Under the pieces are notes generated by a model. The model was given only the letters and a program-made list of their open reading frames with translations, was not told the origin of the DNA and made no database searches. Source: Myroides fluvii (GTDB taxonomy: Bacteria; Bacteroidota; Bacteroidia; Flavobacteriales; Flavobacteriaceae). Taken from it: DNA of 64,000 bases. The number at the start of each line of letters is the position of its first letter. The first letter of the stretch is position 1. Positions 1 through 8,996 of this stretch are shown piece after piece. Location of the stretch: contig NZ_CP039934.1 of NCBI RefSeq assembly GCF_009792295.1, positions 1,694,501 to 1,758,500 on the forward strand. The letters are read 5' to 3'. Position numbers and translations under genes: made by a program.

Positions 1-90
1 TCAGTTGTCACTGAAATCCAAACGTTTTATGAATCCCAATATTTAGAACAAAATAAAGCCATTACTTATATTCAATTCAGAATTAAATAA
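1..90 (+). CDS. C-terminal end of an unidentified protein (partial)
   Basis: An open frame enters from the left edge and runs for 29 codons to a TAA at 88-90. The visible tail ends in TYIQFRIK. Too little is present to recognise a family. The next gene starts 3 bases after the stop, so the two are probably co-transcribed. Confidence 0.5.
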   Translation, partial: SVVTEIQTFYESQYLEQNKAITYIQFRIK

Positions 91-93
91 AGG

Positions 94-717
94 ATGGATC
101 ATTACTTTATATTATTATTTTTAGGCTTCTTAGCAGCAGTGATAGGCGTTTCTCTTCCGGGGTTATTGAATATGACTGCTGTTAAAGTAGCACAAGAAAG
201 AGGAAAAAAAGCATCTATCTTATATATAACAGGGGCTTTATCCGTTATTTTTATCCAAACCTATGTCGCAATTTTCTTTGCGAAACTGATCGATTCTAGT
301 CCATTTATTACTGAAATTCTACACGAAATAGGCTTGGTCATTTTTGGATCGTTGACGATATATTTTTTGGGATTTGCCAAGCGAAAAAAGAAAGAGGAAA
401 ATACGGAAGTTAAACGCTTAAAGAACCCTTATGTATACGGTGCTTTATTGGCTTTAATTAACGTGTTCTCTATTCCATACTACGTTTTTCTTAGCGTAAC
501 GTTAGCTTCTTATGCTTATCCTATTTTTGAATGGATTTATACGATTATCTTTTCGATTGGCGTAGTAATCGGTTCGGGCTTGATGTTTTACGCGTATATT
601 TCTATTTTTAGAAAAGTGGCCAATGAAAATGCCTTTCTTTTGAGAAACATAAACTATGTAATAGGATCTATCACAGGGATTATCTGTTTGATTACGCTAT
701 ACAAATTACTGCGTTAA
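94..717 (+). CDS. LysE-family-like membrane exporter
   Basis: A 207-residue protein that is almost wholly hydrophobic, with about six membrane segments (near residues 4-25, 41-63, 73-94, 112-132, 140-165 and 183-205) and a charged cytoplasmic loop (RKKKEEN) near residue 97. The length and the small-residue-rich first helix with a proline (GVSLPGLLNMTAVKVA) fit the LysE/RhtB translocator superfamily, which exports amino acids and related metabolites. No substrate can be read from the sequence. The stop codon overlaps the next start codon (TAATG), suggesting translational coupling with the alkyltransferase-like gene. Family assignment is moderate. Confidence 0.6.
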   Translation: MDHYFILLFLGFLAAVIGVSLPGLLNMTAVKVAQERGKKASILYITGALSVIFIQTYVAIFFAKLIDSSPFITEILHEIGLVIFGSLTIYFLGFAKRKKKEENTEVKRLKNPYVYGALLALINVFSIPYYVFLSVTLASYAYPIFEWIYTIIFSIGVVIGSGLMFYAYISIFRKVANENAFLLRNINYVIGSITGIICLITLYKLLR

Positions 718-1046
718 TGGCTGATTCAACCCATTTCTTTGAACGGGTGTACGAGGTGGTTCGCGAGATTCCCTACGGAAGAGTGACAACCTATGGTGCT
801 ATTGCCAAAGCAATTGGAGCGCCTCGCTCTGCGCGTATGGTTGGCTATGCGATGAATGCCTCTCATTTTGATGATTCTGTCCCCGCACATCGCGTCGTAA
901 ATCGCTTGGGGATGCTCAGTGGAAAACATCATTTTGACGGGACCAATCTAATGCAACAACTCTTAGAAAGTGAAGGCGTTGTCATAGACAACAATCAAGT
1001 ACAAGATTTTAAAGCACTGCTCTGGATTCCACCCGTAGAATTGTAA
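717..1046 (+). CDS. Alkyltransferase-like (MGMT-family) DNA-binding protein
   Basis: A 109-residue protein covering only the DNA-binding domain of O6-alkylguanine-DNA alkyltransferases. PYGRVTTYGAIAKAIG and SARMVGYAMNA are the expected helix-turn-helix and arginine-finger region. The active-site PCHRV motif is present as PAHRVV, so the alkyl-accepting cysteine is replaced by alanine. Known alkyltransferase-like proteins (ATL, YbaZ, Atl1) lack this cysteine, bind alkylated guanines and hand them to nucleotide excision repair; most carry tryptophan at this site. The gene is coupled to the upstream permease by a one-base overlap. Its stop lies one base from the stop of the convergent histidine kinase gene. 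Confidence 0.88.
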   Translation: MADSTHFFERVYEVVREIPYGRVTTYGAIAKAIGAPRSARMVGYAMNASHFDDSVPAHRVVNRLGMLSGKHHFDGTNLMQQLLESEGVVIDNNQVQDFKALLWIPPVEL

Positions 1047-1047
1047 C

Positions 1048-2373
1048 TTAACCTAAAGGGAAATTGATACTGAAATACGTCAAGGCCTCTTTTCTGTTGA
1101 AGGTCAAATAACCCTTGTGCATTTCCACAATGTTCTTGGATAGTGGCAAACCAATACCTGCTCCATCTTCTCGAGTAGTATAAAAGGGGATAAAAATTTT
1201 GGGCTTTATTTCTTCAGGAATGCCTTTTCCATTGTCGATGATATCAATCCACAAGCGATTATTGCGCTCATATACGTGTACTTGAATCATTTTTTCCTCT
1301 TGATTTTTTACCGCATAAATGGCATTGGTCAATACATTGATGAATACTTGTTCCATTTGTTTGGAATCCCAATATTGAGAAACTTGTGTTTCGATTGTCT
1401 TGTGTAAATTAATGTTGTATTGTTGACAAATTGGCTTGAGAATAGCCATGCTATTCGCAATGATTTCAGCGCTGTTTACCCAGGTTTTCTGCGGACTTGG
1501 CAACATGGTTAGTTTGCGGTAATTATCGATGAAATGACGCAAGTGATCCGTTCTATTGGCAATCGTTTGAATACTCAACTTCAGGTCATCCATATCATCC
1601 GCTGTTAATGAGGTTTCTTCTTCTAGGATGCCCAAGGTATTATGGGCTAAGGAATGTATAGGTGTCAAGGAGTTCATAATCTCATGGGAGATTACTTTCA
1701 TCAAATTTTCCCACGTATCTTTTTCTTTCTTATCCAATACCTTTTGGATGGAATCCAGAAGGACAATATAAAACTCCTGATTTTGACTTGTAGTGATAGA
1801 AGTTTGTAAGATAAACGTTTGTTTTTCTTCTCCTTCAATGCGCATGTCTAAAGAGGTCTTTGATTCTTTAAATTCTAAATGCTCGAGATATTGGGTTAAG
1901 TTGGGAAGTAAACGCGATAGATTCTGCCATGATTTTACTTTGGGAATATCAAATAGTTTAGCAAAATAGTCGTTGATTAAGAAAATATTCCATTCTTTTT
2001 CTCCTCGTTCAAATATCACAATGCCCGTTTCTAAGTTGTTGAGAATGTTGAGGTATACCAATTCCTTTATCTCATTTTGCTCTTGTTCGTGTTGTAGTTT
2101 TTGATAGAGTTGTTGTAAATTATGAAAGGTCTCATTGGTTTGTTTTTTGTTAGATTTCAAGGAAAAGTCATTGTAAATCATAGCTAAAACTAAGCGATCA
2201 ATAATGCCGTAATATTTTCGTTGAAAGGAATATAATTCAATCAAACAGCCAATAATAACGAGTATCCCAATAAAAAAAGTATAGGTATACGCCTGTAAAA
2301 ACAACCAAACGGCAATCAAAGATAAACCGATGATGGTCAGGATACGCACAAAAACTTTGAGGTGAAACGACAT
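1048..2373 (-). CDS. Sensor histidine kinase, NtrB-like
   Basis: A 441-residue membrane kinase. Two hydrophobic segments lie near residues 8-28 and 32-48 with almost no periplasmic loop between them, so signals are probably sensed within the membrane or cytoplasm. A PAS-like region follows (about 105-210). The phosphoacceptor is H230 in VISHEIMNSLTP. The ATP-binding domain shows an N box (NVLTNAIYAV), G1 (IDNGKGIP), F box (FIPFYTT) and G2 (GAGIGLPLS). It starts 12 bases after the response regulator gene, so the two form an operon. It probably controls the phosphorylation of that regulator and, through it, the divergent export operon at 3887-18409. Confidence 0.92.
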   Translation of the reverse strand: MSFHLKVFVRILTIIGLSLIAVWLFLQAYTYTFFIGILVIIGCLIELYSFQRKYYGIIDRLVLAMIYNDFSLKSNKKQTNETFHNLQQLYQKLQHEQEQNEIKELVYLNILNNLETGIVIFERGEKEWNIFLINDYFAKLFDIPKVKSWQNLSRLLPNLTQYLEHLEFKESKTSLDMRIEGEEKQTFILQTSITTSQNQEFYIVLLDSIQKVLDKKEKDTWENLMKVISHEIMNSLTPIHSLAHNTLGILEEETSLTADDMDDLKLSIQTIANRTDHLRHFIDNYRKLTMLPSPQKTWVNSAEIIANSMAILKPICQQYNINLHKTIETQVSQYWDSKQMEQVFINVLTNAIYAVKNQEEKMIQVHVYERNNRLWIDIIDNGKGIPEEIKPKIFIPFYTTREDGAGIGLPLSKNIVEMHKGYLTFNRKEALTYFSINFPLG

Positions 2374-2385
2374 ATTGGGAGGTTG

Positions 2386-3732
2386 TTAGTTTTTAATATT
2401 ATACTTCTCGAGTCTTCGATATAAAGCTGCACGGGATAATCCCAGTTCGTCTGCTGTCTGACTGATATTGCCATTGCATTTTTCCAGTGTTCGAATAATG
2501 GTCGTTCGCTCCATATCTTGAAGCGTAGCATCGTCAGGGGAAGTTTCCTTAATTGCAGCAGCGGAGATTCCAAAGTCGTGCAAGTTTAATTCCTCAGCAT
2601 CCGTTAAAATTAGCGCACGTTCTACGCGGTTTTGCATTTCGCGTATATTTCCTCTCCACTCATAGTTACAGAGTGCGTCTAGTGTATGTTTTTGAATCTT
2701 TGGGCTGGTAGCTTGATATTTAGTTGCATATTGTTGCATAAAGAAATCGAGTAAAGCAGGAATATCTTCTTTGCGTTCTCTTAGGGCAGGTAGAGGTAGC
2801 ACTACGGTATTGATGCGGTAGTATAGATCTTCTCGAAATTCTTTTTGTGCTACTTCTGTTTCAATATCGGCATTGGTAGCGGTGATAATGCGCACATCAA
2901 CAGGACGGGGCTGTGATTCTCCAAGGCGAATGACAGATTTGGACTGTATCACCTGCAGTAGTTTCGCCTGTAGATGTAAGGGAACATTGCCGATTTCATC
3001 TAAAAAGATCGTTCCTCCATGAGCGGATTCAAAGCGACCTGCGGTATCTTGTTTTGCATCCGTAAAAGCACCCTTGGCATAACCAAACAATTCACTCTCG
3101 AACAGATTAGCATTGAGGGATCCCAAATCTACATGAACAAAAGGTTGATGTTTGCGATTTGAGTTTTGGTGAATGTATTCGGCTAAAACATATTTTCCCG
3201 TTCCATTTTCTCCTAATATCAAGGTGTTTACCTCGGTTTGAGCCACGCGTTGAGCCATGTGATAGGTCTTCTGAATCGCGGGTGAAGTCCCCACAAAATA
3301 GGTTGGAGTGTCTGATGTTACCGAGGGCTCTTGTTCTTTTTTGCGTCGTTGTTGTACCGCTTTTTTGACAATATCAATTAAATGATCGTTGTCCCACGGT
3401 TTTAAAATATAGTCAATCGCTCCTAGTTTTATTCCTTCGACAGCCGTTTCTACATGTCCATATGAAGTCATAAGGATAATTTGCGCCTGTGGGTAGTTCG
3501 TCCTAACTTCCTTAAACCAAAAAATACCCTCTTTTCCATCTTCAAAACCCACGCGATAATTCATATCTAAAATAATAACATCCACCTCCGTTTCTTGTAG
3601 AATTTCAAAGATCTTTTTGGGGTTATTATTGGTTAAAACAGATTCGAAATGGCGTTTCAAAAGCAGCTTAGCGGCGATTAAAACTTCCGTATTGTCATCT
3701 AAAACGAGGATGGTAGCATTTGTCTTTCTCAT
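2386..3732 (-). CDS. Sigma-54-dependent response regulator, NtrC family
   Basis: A 448-residue three-domain regulator. The receiver domain (about 1-130) has the acidic pair DD12-13, phosphoacceptor D56 and a conserved lysine in ILKPWD. The AAA+ domain (about 150-380) has a Walker A GENGTGKY, the sigma-54 contact loop as GAFTDA rather than the textbook GAFTGA, Walker B TIFLDEIGN and the arginine-containing ALRERKEDIP. The C-terminal Fis-type helix-turn-helix contains NISQTADELGLSRAALYRRL. The start codon faces the export operon across 154 bases that hold phased GAACA half-sites, the best candidate binding site. First gene of an operon with the kinase. Confidence 0.94.
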   Translation of the reverse strand: MRKTNATILVLDDNTEVLIAAKLLLKRHFESVLTNNNPKKIFEILQETEVDVIILDMNYRVGFEDGKEGIFWFKEVRTNYPQAQIILMTSYGHVETAVEGIKLGAIDYILKPWDNDHLIDIVKKAVQQRRKKEQEPSVTSDTPTYFVGTSPAIQKTYHMAQRVAQTEVNTLILGENGTGKYVLAEYIHQNSNRKHQPFVHVDLGSLNANLFESELFGYAKGAFTDAKQDTAGRFESAHGGTIFLDEIGNVPLHLQAKLLQVIQSKSVIRLGESQPRPVDVRIITATNADIETEVAQKEFREDLYYRINTVVLPLPALRERKEDIPALLDFFMQQYATKYQATSPKIQKHTLDALCNYEWRGNIREMQNRVERALILTDAEELNLHDFGISAAAIKETSPDDATLQDMERTTIIRTLEKCNGNISQTADELGLSRAALYRRLEKYNIKN

Positions 3733-3758
3733 GTCGAAGGGCTGTGTAATTTAAAACC

Positions 3759-3786
3759 GAACATTTGAGTGTTCATTATCGAACAC
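3759..3786. promoter_or_regulatory. Three phased alternating half-sites, candidate regulator operator
   Basis: GAACA (3759-3763), GTGTTC (3769-3774) and GAACAC (3781-3786) alternate in orientation. The shared five-base cores begin at 3759, 3770 and 3781, exactly 11 bases apart. The last two form a perfect GTGTTC-N6-GAACAC palindrome. The array sits between the NtrC-type regulator and the export operon, about 100 bases upstream of the operon start codon, where an enhancer site for this regulator family would be expected. Binding itself is inferred. Confidence 0.6.
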
Positions 3787-3827
3787 CTTAAAAATGATTG
3801 TATATTTATCTGGTTGAATTATAGGTG

Positions 3828-3860
3828 TTTAGGGCTCTATTCTTTCTTGGCATATTTTTG
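3828..3860 (+). promoter_or_regulatory. Candidate promoter of the export operon
   Basis: TATTTTTG at 3853-3860 matches the Bacteroidota -7 box TAnnTTTG, and TTTA at 3828-3831 lies 21 bases upstream. The overlapping TTGGCAT at 3847-3853 resembles a sigma-54 -24 element, but no GC follows at the required spacing: TTGT appears one base too close. Which sigma factor is used cannot be settled from the sequence. Confidence 0.4.
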
Positions 3861-3886
3861 TTGTTATTCTTGTAAATCAGCGTGCT

Positions 3887-5128
3887 ATGGATAGAGTTCT
3901 ACCTCGTAAAAATAGAAAAAAACAAAAGATTTTGCTAATTATTGGTGGAGTGCTTCTTTTAGGGCTCACTTCGTATTTTACTTTTTTTCAAGATATCGCT
4001 CTGAAGGTGTCAAAAAAAGAAATCCGAGTGACGCAAGTGAAAGAAGGTTTTTTTGAAGAGTATATCTCTTTTCAGGGGAAAGTAGAGCCGTTACAATCCT
4101 TGTTAATCAATATTACGGAAGGCGGAGCTGTAAGTGAAATCTTTGTGGAAAATGGCAATGTCATCCAAAAAGGGGATCCCTTGGTTTTGTTACACAATCC
4201 GAGTTCAGAATTGGCCTATATGTCACAAGAATCATCTCTTATTGAGCAAATGAATAATTTGAATGTCAATCTGATGAATATACGCAACCAAGAAATTGGC
4301 TTGATGAAAGATCTGATCAGCATTGAATATGAATATAAAAACGCGGAACTACAATATACGCTAAACAAGAAATTATTTGATCAAGAGATTTTATCTTTGA
4401 ATGAGTGGAATCAGACGGCTGAAAGCTTTTCTTACCAAAAAAAGAGAAAGGTATTGATGGAGCAAAGTGTGGAAAAAGAAAAGCAGTCTAACCAAGTACA
4501 AGTGCGCCAAATCAATCAATCGATTGCTGTAATGCAACGCAGCTTGGAAAAATTGAAAGAAAACAAGCAGAACTTCTTGTTAAAAGCGCCAATTTCAGGC
4601 AGATTGTCTTCGTTTGAGCCCATGCTGGGAAAAATGTATAACGGAGGAGAGAGCATCGGAAAGATTGACGTTTTAGAAGGGTATAAATTAGTGGCTAATG
4701 TCGATGAATTTTATCTGGATCGCGTAGTTGTTGGTCAAAAAGGACAGGTTGATTTCAAGGGACAATTGGTGTCCGTTGAGGTGGTTAAAGTGCTACCTGA
4801 AATTATCAATGGGCGATTTGAAGTGCAGTTGAACTTTAGGAGTGAAACGGAATTAAAACTACAAGAGGGAAACAGTATGGGAATTAAGTTATTTCTCTCT
4901 GGAAAAGAAAAGCGTTTGTTGTTGACAAAGGGAAGCTTTTTTACGGATACCAAAGGAGAATGGGTGTATGTGCTAAAAGGAGATAAAACAGAAAGGCGCA
5001 ACATTGAACTTGGACGGGAAAATCCTGCTTATTATGAAGTGATTTCCGGGTTATCCGCCGGAGAACAGGTTATTATATCAAGTTATAAAGATTATTTAAG
5101 AGTGAATTATTTACAGCTAAAAGAGTAG
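3887..5128 (+). CDS. HlyD/MacA-type periplasmic adaptor (membrane fusion protein)
   Basis: A 413-residue adaptor linking an inner-membrane ABC transporter to an outer-membrane channel. One membrane anchor lies at about residues 14-34 after a basic N-terminus. The two halves of a lipoyl-like domain are visible around residues 66-105 and 230-265, separated by a glutamine- and lysine-rich alpha-hairpin (about 110-225) that would contact the TolC partner. A beta-barrel and membrane-proximal region follow. First gene of the ten-gene operon; the ATPase starts two bases after its stop. The combination of adaptor, LolD/MacB-like ATPase, FtsX-type permeases and TolC-like protein matches the MacAB-TolC layout. 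Confidence 0.92.
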   Translation: MDRVLPRKNRKKQKILLIIGGVLLLGLTSYFTFFQDIALKVSKKEIRVTQVKEGFFEEYISFQGKVEPLQSLLINITEGGAVSEIFVENGNVIQKGDPLVLLHNPSSELAYMSQESSLIEQMNNLNVNLMNIRNQEIGLMKDLISIEYEYKNAELQYTLNKKLFDQEILSLNEWNQTAESFSYQKKRKVLMEQSVEKEKQSNQVQVRQINQSIAVMQRSLEKLKENKQNFLLKAPISGRLSSFEPMLGKMYNGGESIGKIDVLEGYKLVANVDEFYLDRVVVGQKGQVDFKGQLVSVEVVKVLPEIINGRFEVQLNFRSETELKLQEGNSMGIKLFLSGKEKRLLLTKGSFFTDTKGEWVYVLKGDKTERRNIELGRENPAYYEVISGLSAGEQVIISSYKDYLRVNYLQLKE

Positions 5129-5130
5129 TT

Positions 5131-5835
5131 ATGGTTATAGCAATTAAACAATTGTCTCGTGTTTTTCAAACGGAAGAAGTAGAGACAACCGCTTTAAATG
5201 AGGTGTCTTTAGAAGTGAAAAACGGAGAGTTTATTTCGGTAATGGGACCATCAGGGTGCGGAAAATCGACCCTATTGAATATTATAGGACTTTTGGATGA
5301 CGCCACTTCGGGGAGCTATCGCTTATTGGAGAAGGAAATGGTGGGATTAACGGAAAATCAACGTGCCTTAATTCGAAAAGAGAATATCGGGTTTATTTTT
5401 CAAAATTTCAATTTAATTGACGAGTTGTCTGTGTATGACAATATTGAATTGCCTTTGATTTACAACAAAGTTCCCAGTAGTGAACGCAAGAAAAGAGTGA
5501 TGGAACTTGCAGAGCGATTAAATATTGTTCATCGCCTAAAACACTATCCACAACAACTTTCGGGAGGTCAACAACAACGTGTGGCCGTTGGTCGAGCGTT
5601 AATTAATAATCCAAAGATTATCCTGGCCGATGAGCCAACGGGAAACTTGGATAGTAAGAATGGAGCAGAAGTAATGGAATTGTTGACGGAATTACATCAA
5701 CAAGGAGCCACCATTATTATGGTAACGCACTCTCATCATGATGCTTCGTATTCGGAGCGAACTATTTTGATGAAGGATGGTATGATTTTATCTGAAAAAA
5801 TCAATACTAAGATTGTCGATGTATTTACCGTTTAA
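5131..5835 (+). CDS. ABC transporter ATP-binding protein, MacB/LolD type
   Basis: A 234-residue nucleotide-binding subunit. It shows Walker A GPSGCGKST near residue 40, the Q-loop in GFIFQNFNLI, signature LSGGQQQRVAVGRAL, Walker B IILADEPTGNLD and the switch histidine in IIMVTHS. These features place it in the MacB/LolD/FtsE group that drives permeases with large periplasmic domains. It is the only ATPase in an operon with four permeases, so it presumably serves all of them. Confidence 0.95.
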   Translation: MVIAIKQLSRVFQTEEVETTALNEVSLEVKNGEFISVMGPSGCGKSTLLNIIGLLDDATSGSYRLLEKEMVGLTENQRALIRKENIGFIFQNFNLIDELSVYDNIELPLIYNKVPSSERKKRVMELAERLNIVHRLKHYPQQLSGGQQQRVAVGRALINNPKIILADEPTGNLDSKNGAEVMELLTELHQQGATIIMVTHSHHDASYSERTILMKDGMILSEKINTKIVDVFTV

Positions 5836-5847
5836 TACAAAAAAAAT

Positions 5848-6603
5848 ATGATACGTTTTTTCTTGAGTTTAGTTTTTATGTTGTTTAGTTTTTTGATGCA
5901 AGGGCAGGCAAAACAAACACATACAATTACAGGTAATGTGACCAAATTAGTGGCGTCTATGCCCATAGAGGTTTCTGTAGATGTGACCTCAGAATCTAAT
6001 GTCGTTCGCGTAGAGGGAGCTCAAGATGATATTGAGAAGATTGACGTGAGACAGGTGGGTAGCGTACTTTATATTGATATGAGTACGAAAAAAGGCAAGA
6101 AGAATATAGTTTACAAGAACAGAGCGAAAGTGTTTATCGCGCAGGCTAAGATTGTAGATTACGAGGTGAGTACCACGGCCCGTGTACAAATTAAAGGACG
6201 TGTTCAAGGTAATCAGGTAACGATAAAGGCAGATGCGGCAGCTACGTTAAAGGGAGATTTTACTGCGACTAGTGTAACAATCCATTTGGATTCAGCGTCT
6301 AAATATGAAGGAGATATTACAGCAAAAAATATCAAAGTAAGTTTGGATAGTGCTGCTCATGTAACAGTTACGGGTGATACTGAAAACTTGACAATTAACG
6401 TTGATAGTGCGGCTAAGTTTGATGGAAAAAGCCTCAAAGCCAAGTTTGTCAAAGTGGAAGCAGATTCAATGGGAAAGGCGGAGGTTTATCCCATCGAGAG
6501 TTTAAATGCTTACGCGGATTCGATGGGGAAAGTCATTTATTATAATACCCCTAAAGAATTGAAAAAATATACGGATTCGATGGGGTCAGTAAAATCGAAT
6601 TAA
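5848..6603 (+). CDS. Secreted GIN-domain (DUF2807-like) beta-helix protein
   Basis: A 251-residue protein with an N-terminal signal peptide (MIRFFLSLVFMLFSFLMQGQA). The rest is a regular beta-repeat protein with rungs of about 20 residues, each carrying a DSA or DSM turn (LDSASK, LDSAAH, VDSAAK, ADSMGK, ADSMGK, TDSMGS) in the second half. This resembles the GIN/DUF2807 adhesin-like beta-helix family of Bacteroidota, predicted periplasmic or surface-exposed. Its function is unknown. It sits between the ATPase and the first permease, which suggests a role with the transporter, for example as a ligand-binding or scaffolding subunit. That role is inferred. Confidence 0.7.
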   Translation: MIRFFLSLVFMLFSFLMQGQAKQTHTITGNVTKLVASMPIEVSVDVTSESNVVRVEGAQDDIEKIDVRQVGSVLYIDMSTKKGKKNIVYKNRAKVFIAQAKIVDYEVSTTARVQIKGRVQGNQVTIKADAAATLKGDFTATSVTIHLDSASKYEGDITAKNIKVSLDSAAHVTVTGDTENLTINVDSAAKFDGKSLKAKFVKVEADSMGKAEVYPIESLNAYADSMGKVIYYNTPKELKKYTDSMGSVKSN

Positions 6604-6612
6604 TCCTTTGTT

Positions 6613-8994
6613 ATGCTGTATAGTTGGTTTAATACATTTGTGAAAAACATGCAAAAGTCCTTTTTGTTCTTCTGTTGGACAATTTTAGGCTTGGCCATTG
6701 GCATTGCGTGTTTGTTACTGTCTCTATTTTTCTTGCAAGATGAATGGAGTTACAACAAATGGATTTCAAATGTCGATCAACTGCATGAGGTCAATGTTAC
6801 GGTCGGAGAGGATGCGAATGCCATAGTCGTTCCTGCAGCGATAGGACCTTATTTAGTGCAACAACAGCAAATAGACAATTATTGTTACTACGCGTTGGAC
6901 TATATTGACTTCTATGCAGAAAGTAAATACCACCAAGCAGTAGTCAGTAAAATACTAAATACACAACCTACTTTTTTTGACTTCTTTACTTTTGAATTTG
7001 TACATGGAAATGGAGCCGATGTGGCCGAAAATCCGATGCATATTGCTATTTCTGAGAAAGTCGCTCAACGTTTTTTTCCACATCAAAATCCCATTGGTCA
7101 AACCTTGTCCTTGGCACATAGCCCTTACCAAGTAGCTGGGGTGTATAAACTGGATAAAAAGGCAACCATTATGCCGGATGTTGTTCTGATGAACATCGAG
7201 TGGAATGAGGAGGTTGAACCTTCCTTATGGCAAGAAAATGGGGGTGGACTATTAGTCAAAGTAAAAGAAAAAACGCCGATTCAAACCATCGAGTCAAATT
7301 TAGTGGCTTTGGTCGAAAATAACCAAGATCAAGTTTTGGATACACAAGAACAGGTGGGGCAATACAACGTTTTTTTATCTCCTTTAAGGGAAGGGCGTTT
7401 TATTTCTAAACAAACAGCGTTGTTAGAAGGACGGACTAAATTAGAAACACTCAATTTGTTAGTCGGTTGCTCTATTTTAATCTTTTTATTAGCTGTGCTG
7501 AATTATATTAACCTGAATCAAGCGGGAATATTGTCGCGTTTGAAGGAGTTTCAGGTACGTAGTATGCTTGGAAGTACAAAAGGACAATTGCTGTTGCAAA
7601 TCGGTTTTGAGACGTTGCTAAATGCCCTGATCGCATTGGGAATTGCCCTCGTGCTGATCGAATTTAGTATGCCCGTTTACAATCGCTTTTTACACCAATC
7701 GATTGCTATTAAACACAGCGTACTCTGGAGCGGCATTGTCTTCGTAATTTGTAGTGTTGTGCTTATGGCTGGAGGGATTCTTTCCCTGTATGCTACTCGA
7801 CTTGTTCGTCAGTTGTATCAAGGCAAAGTATACAAAAAGCGAAACAAAGGCTTGCGATTGAGAAAAGGAAGTTTATTTGTGCAAATGACCATTGCCTTTT
7901 TCTTTGTTGTAGGAGGATGGATTATTGCGAAACAAGTGCATTTCATGGAAGAAAAAGATCGCGGTTTTGAAGGGGATCGCGTGGTTCAGGTTAAGTTATT
8001 CACCCAACAAATACGCCGTAAGTTATATCGTAACGACAAGTTAATACAAGAAATACGCAAGATCGAAGGAATTAAAAATGTAGCCTTGGCGACCATTGCC
8101 TACGAGGATAAATCAATAAAAAACAAATATACTGCCTATTATGGGATGCAAAAGATTCCAGATTTTGTAATGGAAGGAATCGATGATGAGTATATTGATA
8201 TGGTGGGGTTTGAAAAGATAGCCTATCGTCCGATTGAGGTAGATAGCCTACCAAAAGTTTGGATTAATGAACAATTTGTCGCTCAAATGGGCGTGACTGC
8301 AGAGGAGGCTTTAGGAAATGTGATTTCCTATGATCGAAATACCTATTTGATTGAGGGAGTTATTAAAAATTATTTTAGCAATGGCTTTGAAGAAGCTGTA
8401 CAACCCTTGCTGCTCTTTCAATGGAAGGATATTGAGTTTTTACCTTATGGCTTAAATTATTTATCTGTGCAACTCGATGAGAAAGCAAATGCACAGGAAA
8501 CACTGGAGCGTTTGCACGCCTTTTGGATTGTCAATATCGATTACGAATATCCTTTTTATTATCAAACAATATCCAATCAGTTCAAAGCCAATTATCAGCA
8601 TGTTGAATCTCAAAAACACATGTTTTTGATTTGGAGTATAGCAGTAGTTTTTATGGCTTTGTTTGGACTTTATGCCAACTTATCACTGCACGTGGAACAA
8701 AAACAAAAAGAAATCATCATTCGCAAAATGTTGGGAGCACGTACGCATGAACTCTTCTTTTTGATTGGTAAACCTTTCTTTGTTTCGGTTATTTTAGCCT
8801 GTTTGATGGCTGTATATCCTGTATATTGGGTAATGGATACCTGGTTACATAAGTTTAAGTATAAGTATGAAATTGAAGGACTTCCCTTCGTTTTTTCTTT
8901 TTTATTGTTGATGGGACTCGTGTGCTTCATCATCTGGAGAAAAATGAGAATTGCTACAAAAATCAACTTTATTAAGCACATTAAATACGAATAG
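6613..8994 (+). CDS. FtsX/MacB-type ABC permease 1
   Basis: A 793-residue permease with the double-length layout common in Bacteroidota: a membrane segment near residues 15-37, a large periplasmic domain (about 40-270), a middle cluster of membrane helices (about 280-440), a second periplasmic domain (about 445-665) and a last cluster (about 675-785). The cytoplasmic motif before the final helices, KEIIIRKMLGA, is typical of FtsX-fold permeases. The C-terminus ends FIKHIKYE, a tail shared in variant form by the three sister permeases. The ATPase and adaptor are upstream, and the gene is two bases from permease 2. Confidence 0.9.
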   Translation: MLYSWFNTFVKNMQKSFLFFCWTILGLAIGIACLLLSLFFLQDEWSYNKWISNVDQLHEVNVTVGEDANAIVVPAAIGPYLVQQQQIDNYCYYALDYIDFYAESKYHQAVVSKILNTQPTFFDFFTFEFVHGNGADVAENPMHIAISEKVAQRFFPHQNPIGQTLSLAHSPYQVAGVYKLDKKATIMPDVVLMNIEWNEEVEPSLWQENGGGLLVKVKEKTPIQTIESNLVALVENNQDQVLDTQEQVGQYNVFLSPLREGRFISKQTALLEGRTKLETLNLLVGCSILIFLLAVLNYINLNQAGILSRLKEFQVRSMLGSTKGQLLLQIGFETLLNALIALGIALVLIEFSMPVYNRFLHQSIAIKHSVLWSGIVFVICSVVLMAGGILSLYATRLVRQLYQGKVYKKRNKGLRLRKGSLFVQMTIAFFFVVGGWIIAKQVHFMEEKDRGFEGDRVVQVKLFTQQIRRKLYRNDKLIQEIRKIEGIKNVALATIAYEDKSIKNKYTAYYGMQKIPDFVMEGIDDEYIDMVGFEKIAYRPIEVDSLPKVWINEQFVAQMGVTAEEALGNVISYDRNTYLIEGVIKNYFSNGFEEAVQPLLLFQWKDIEFLPYGLNYLSVQLDEKANAQETLERLHAFWIVNIDYEYPFYYQTISNQFKANYQHVESQKHMFLIWSIAVVFMALFGLYANLSLHVEQKQKEIIIRKMLGARTHELFFLIGKPFFVSVILACLMAVYPVYWVMDTWLHKFKYKYEIEGLPFVFSFLLLMGLVCFIIWRKMRIATKINFIKHIKYE

Positions 8995-8996
8995 TT

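Noticed and set aside
3847..3863. Perfect sigma-54 promoter before the export operon
   Set aside because: TTGGCAT looks like a -24 element but no GC lies at the required -12 distance, while the same bases contain a -7 box of the main sigma factor.
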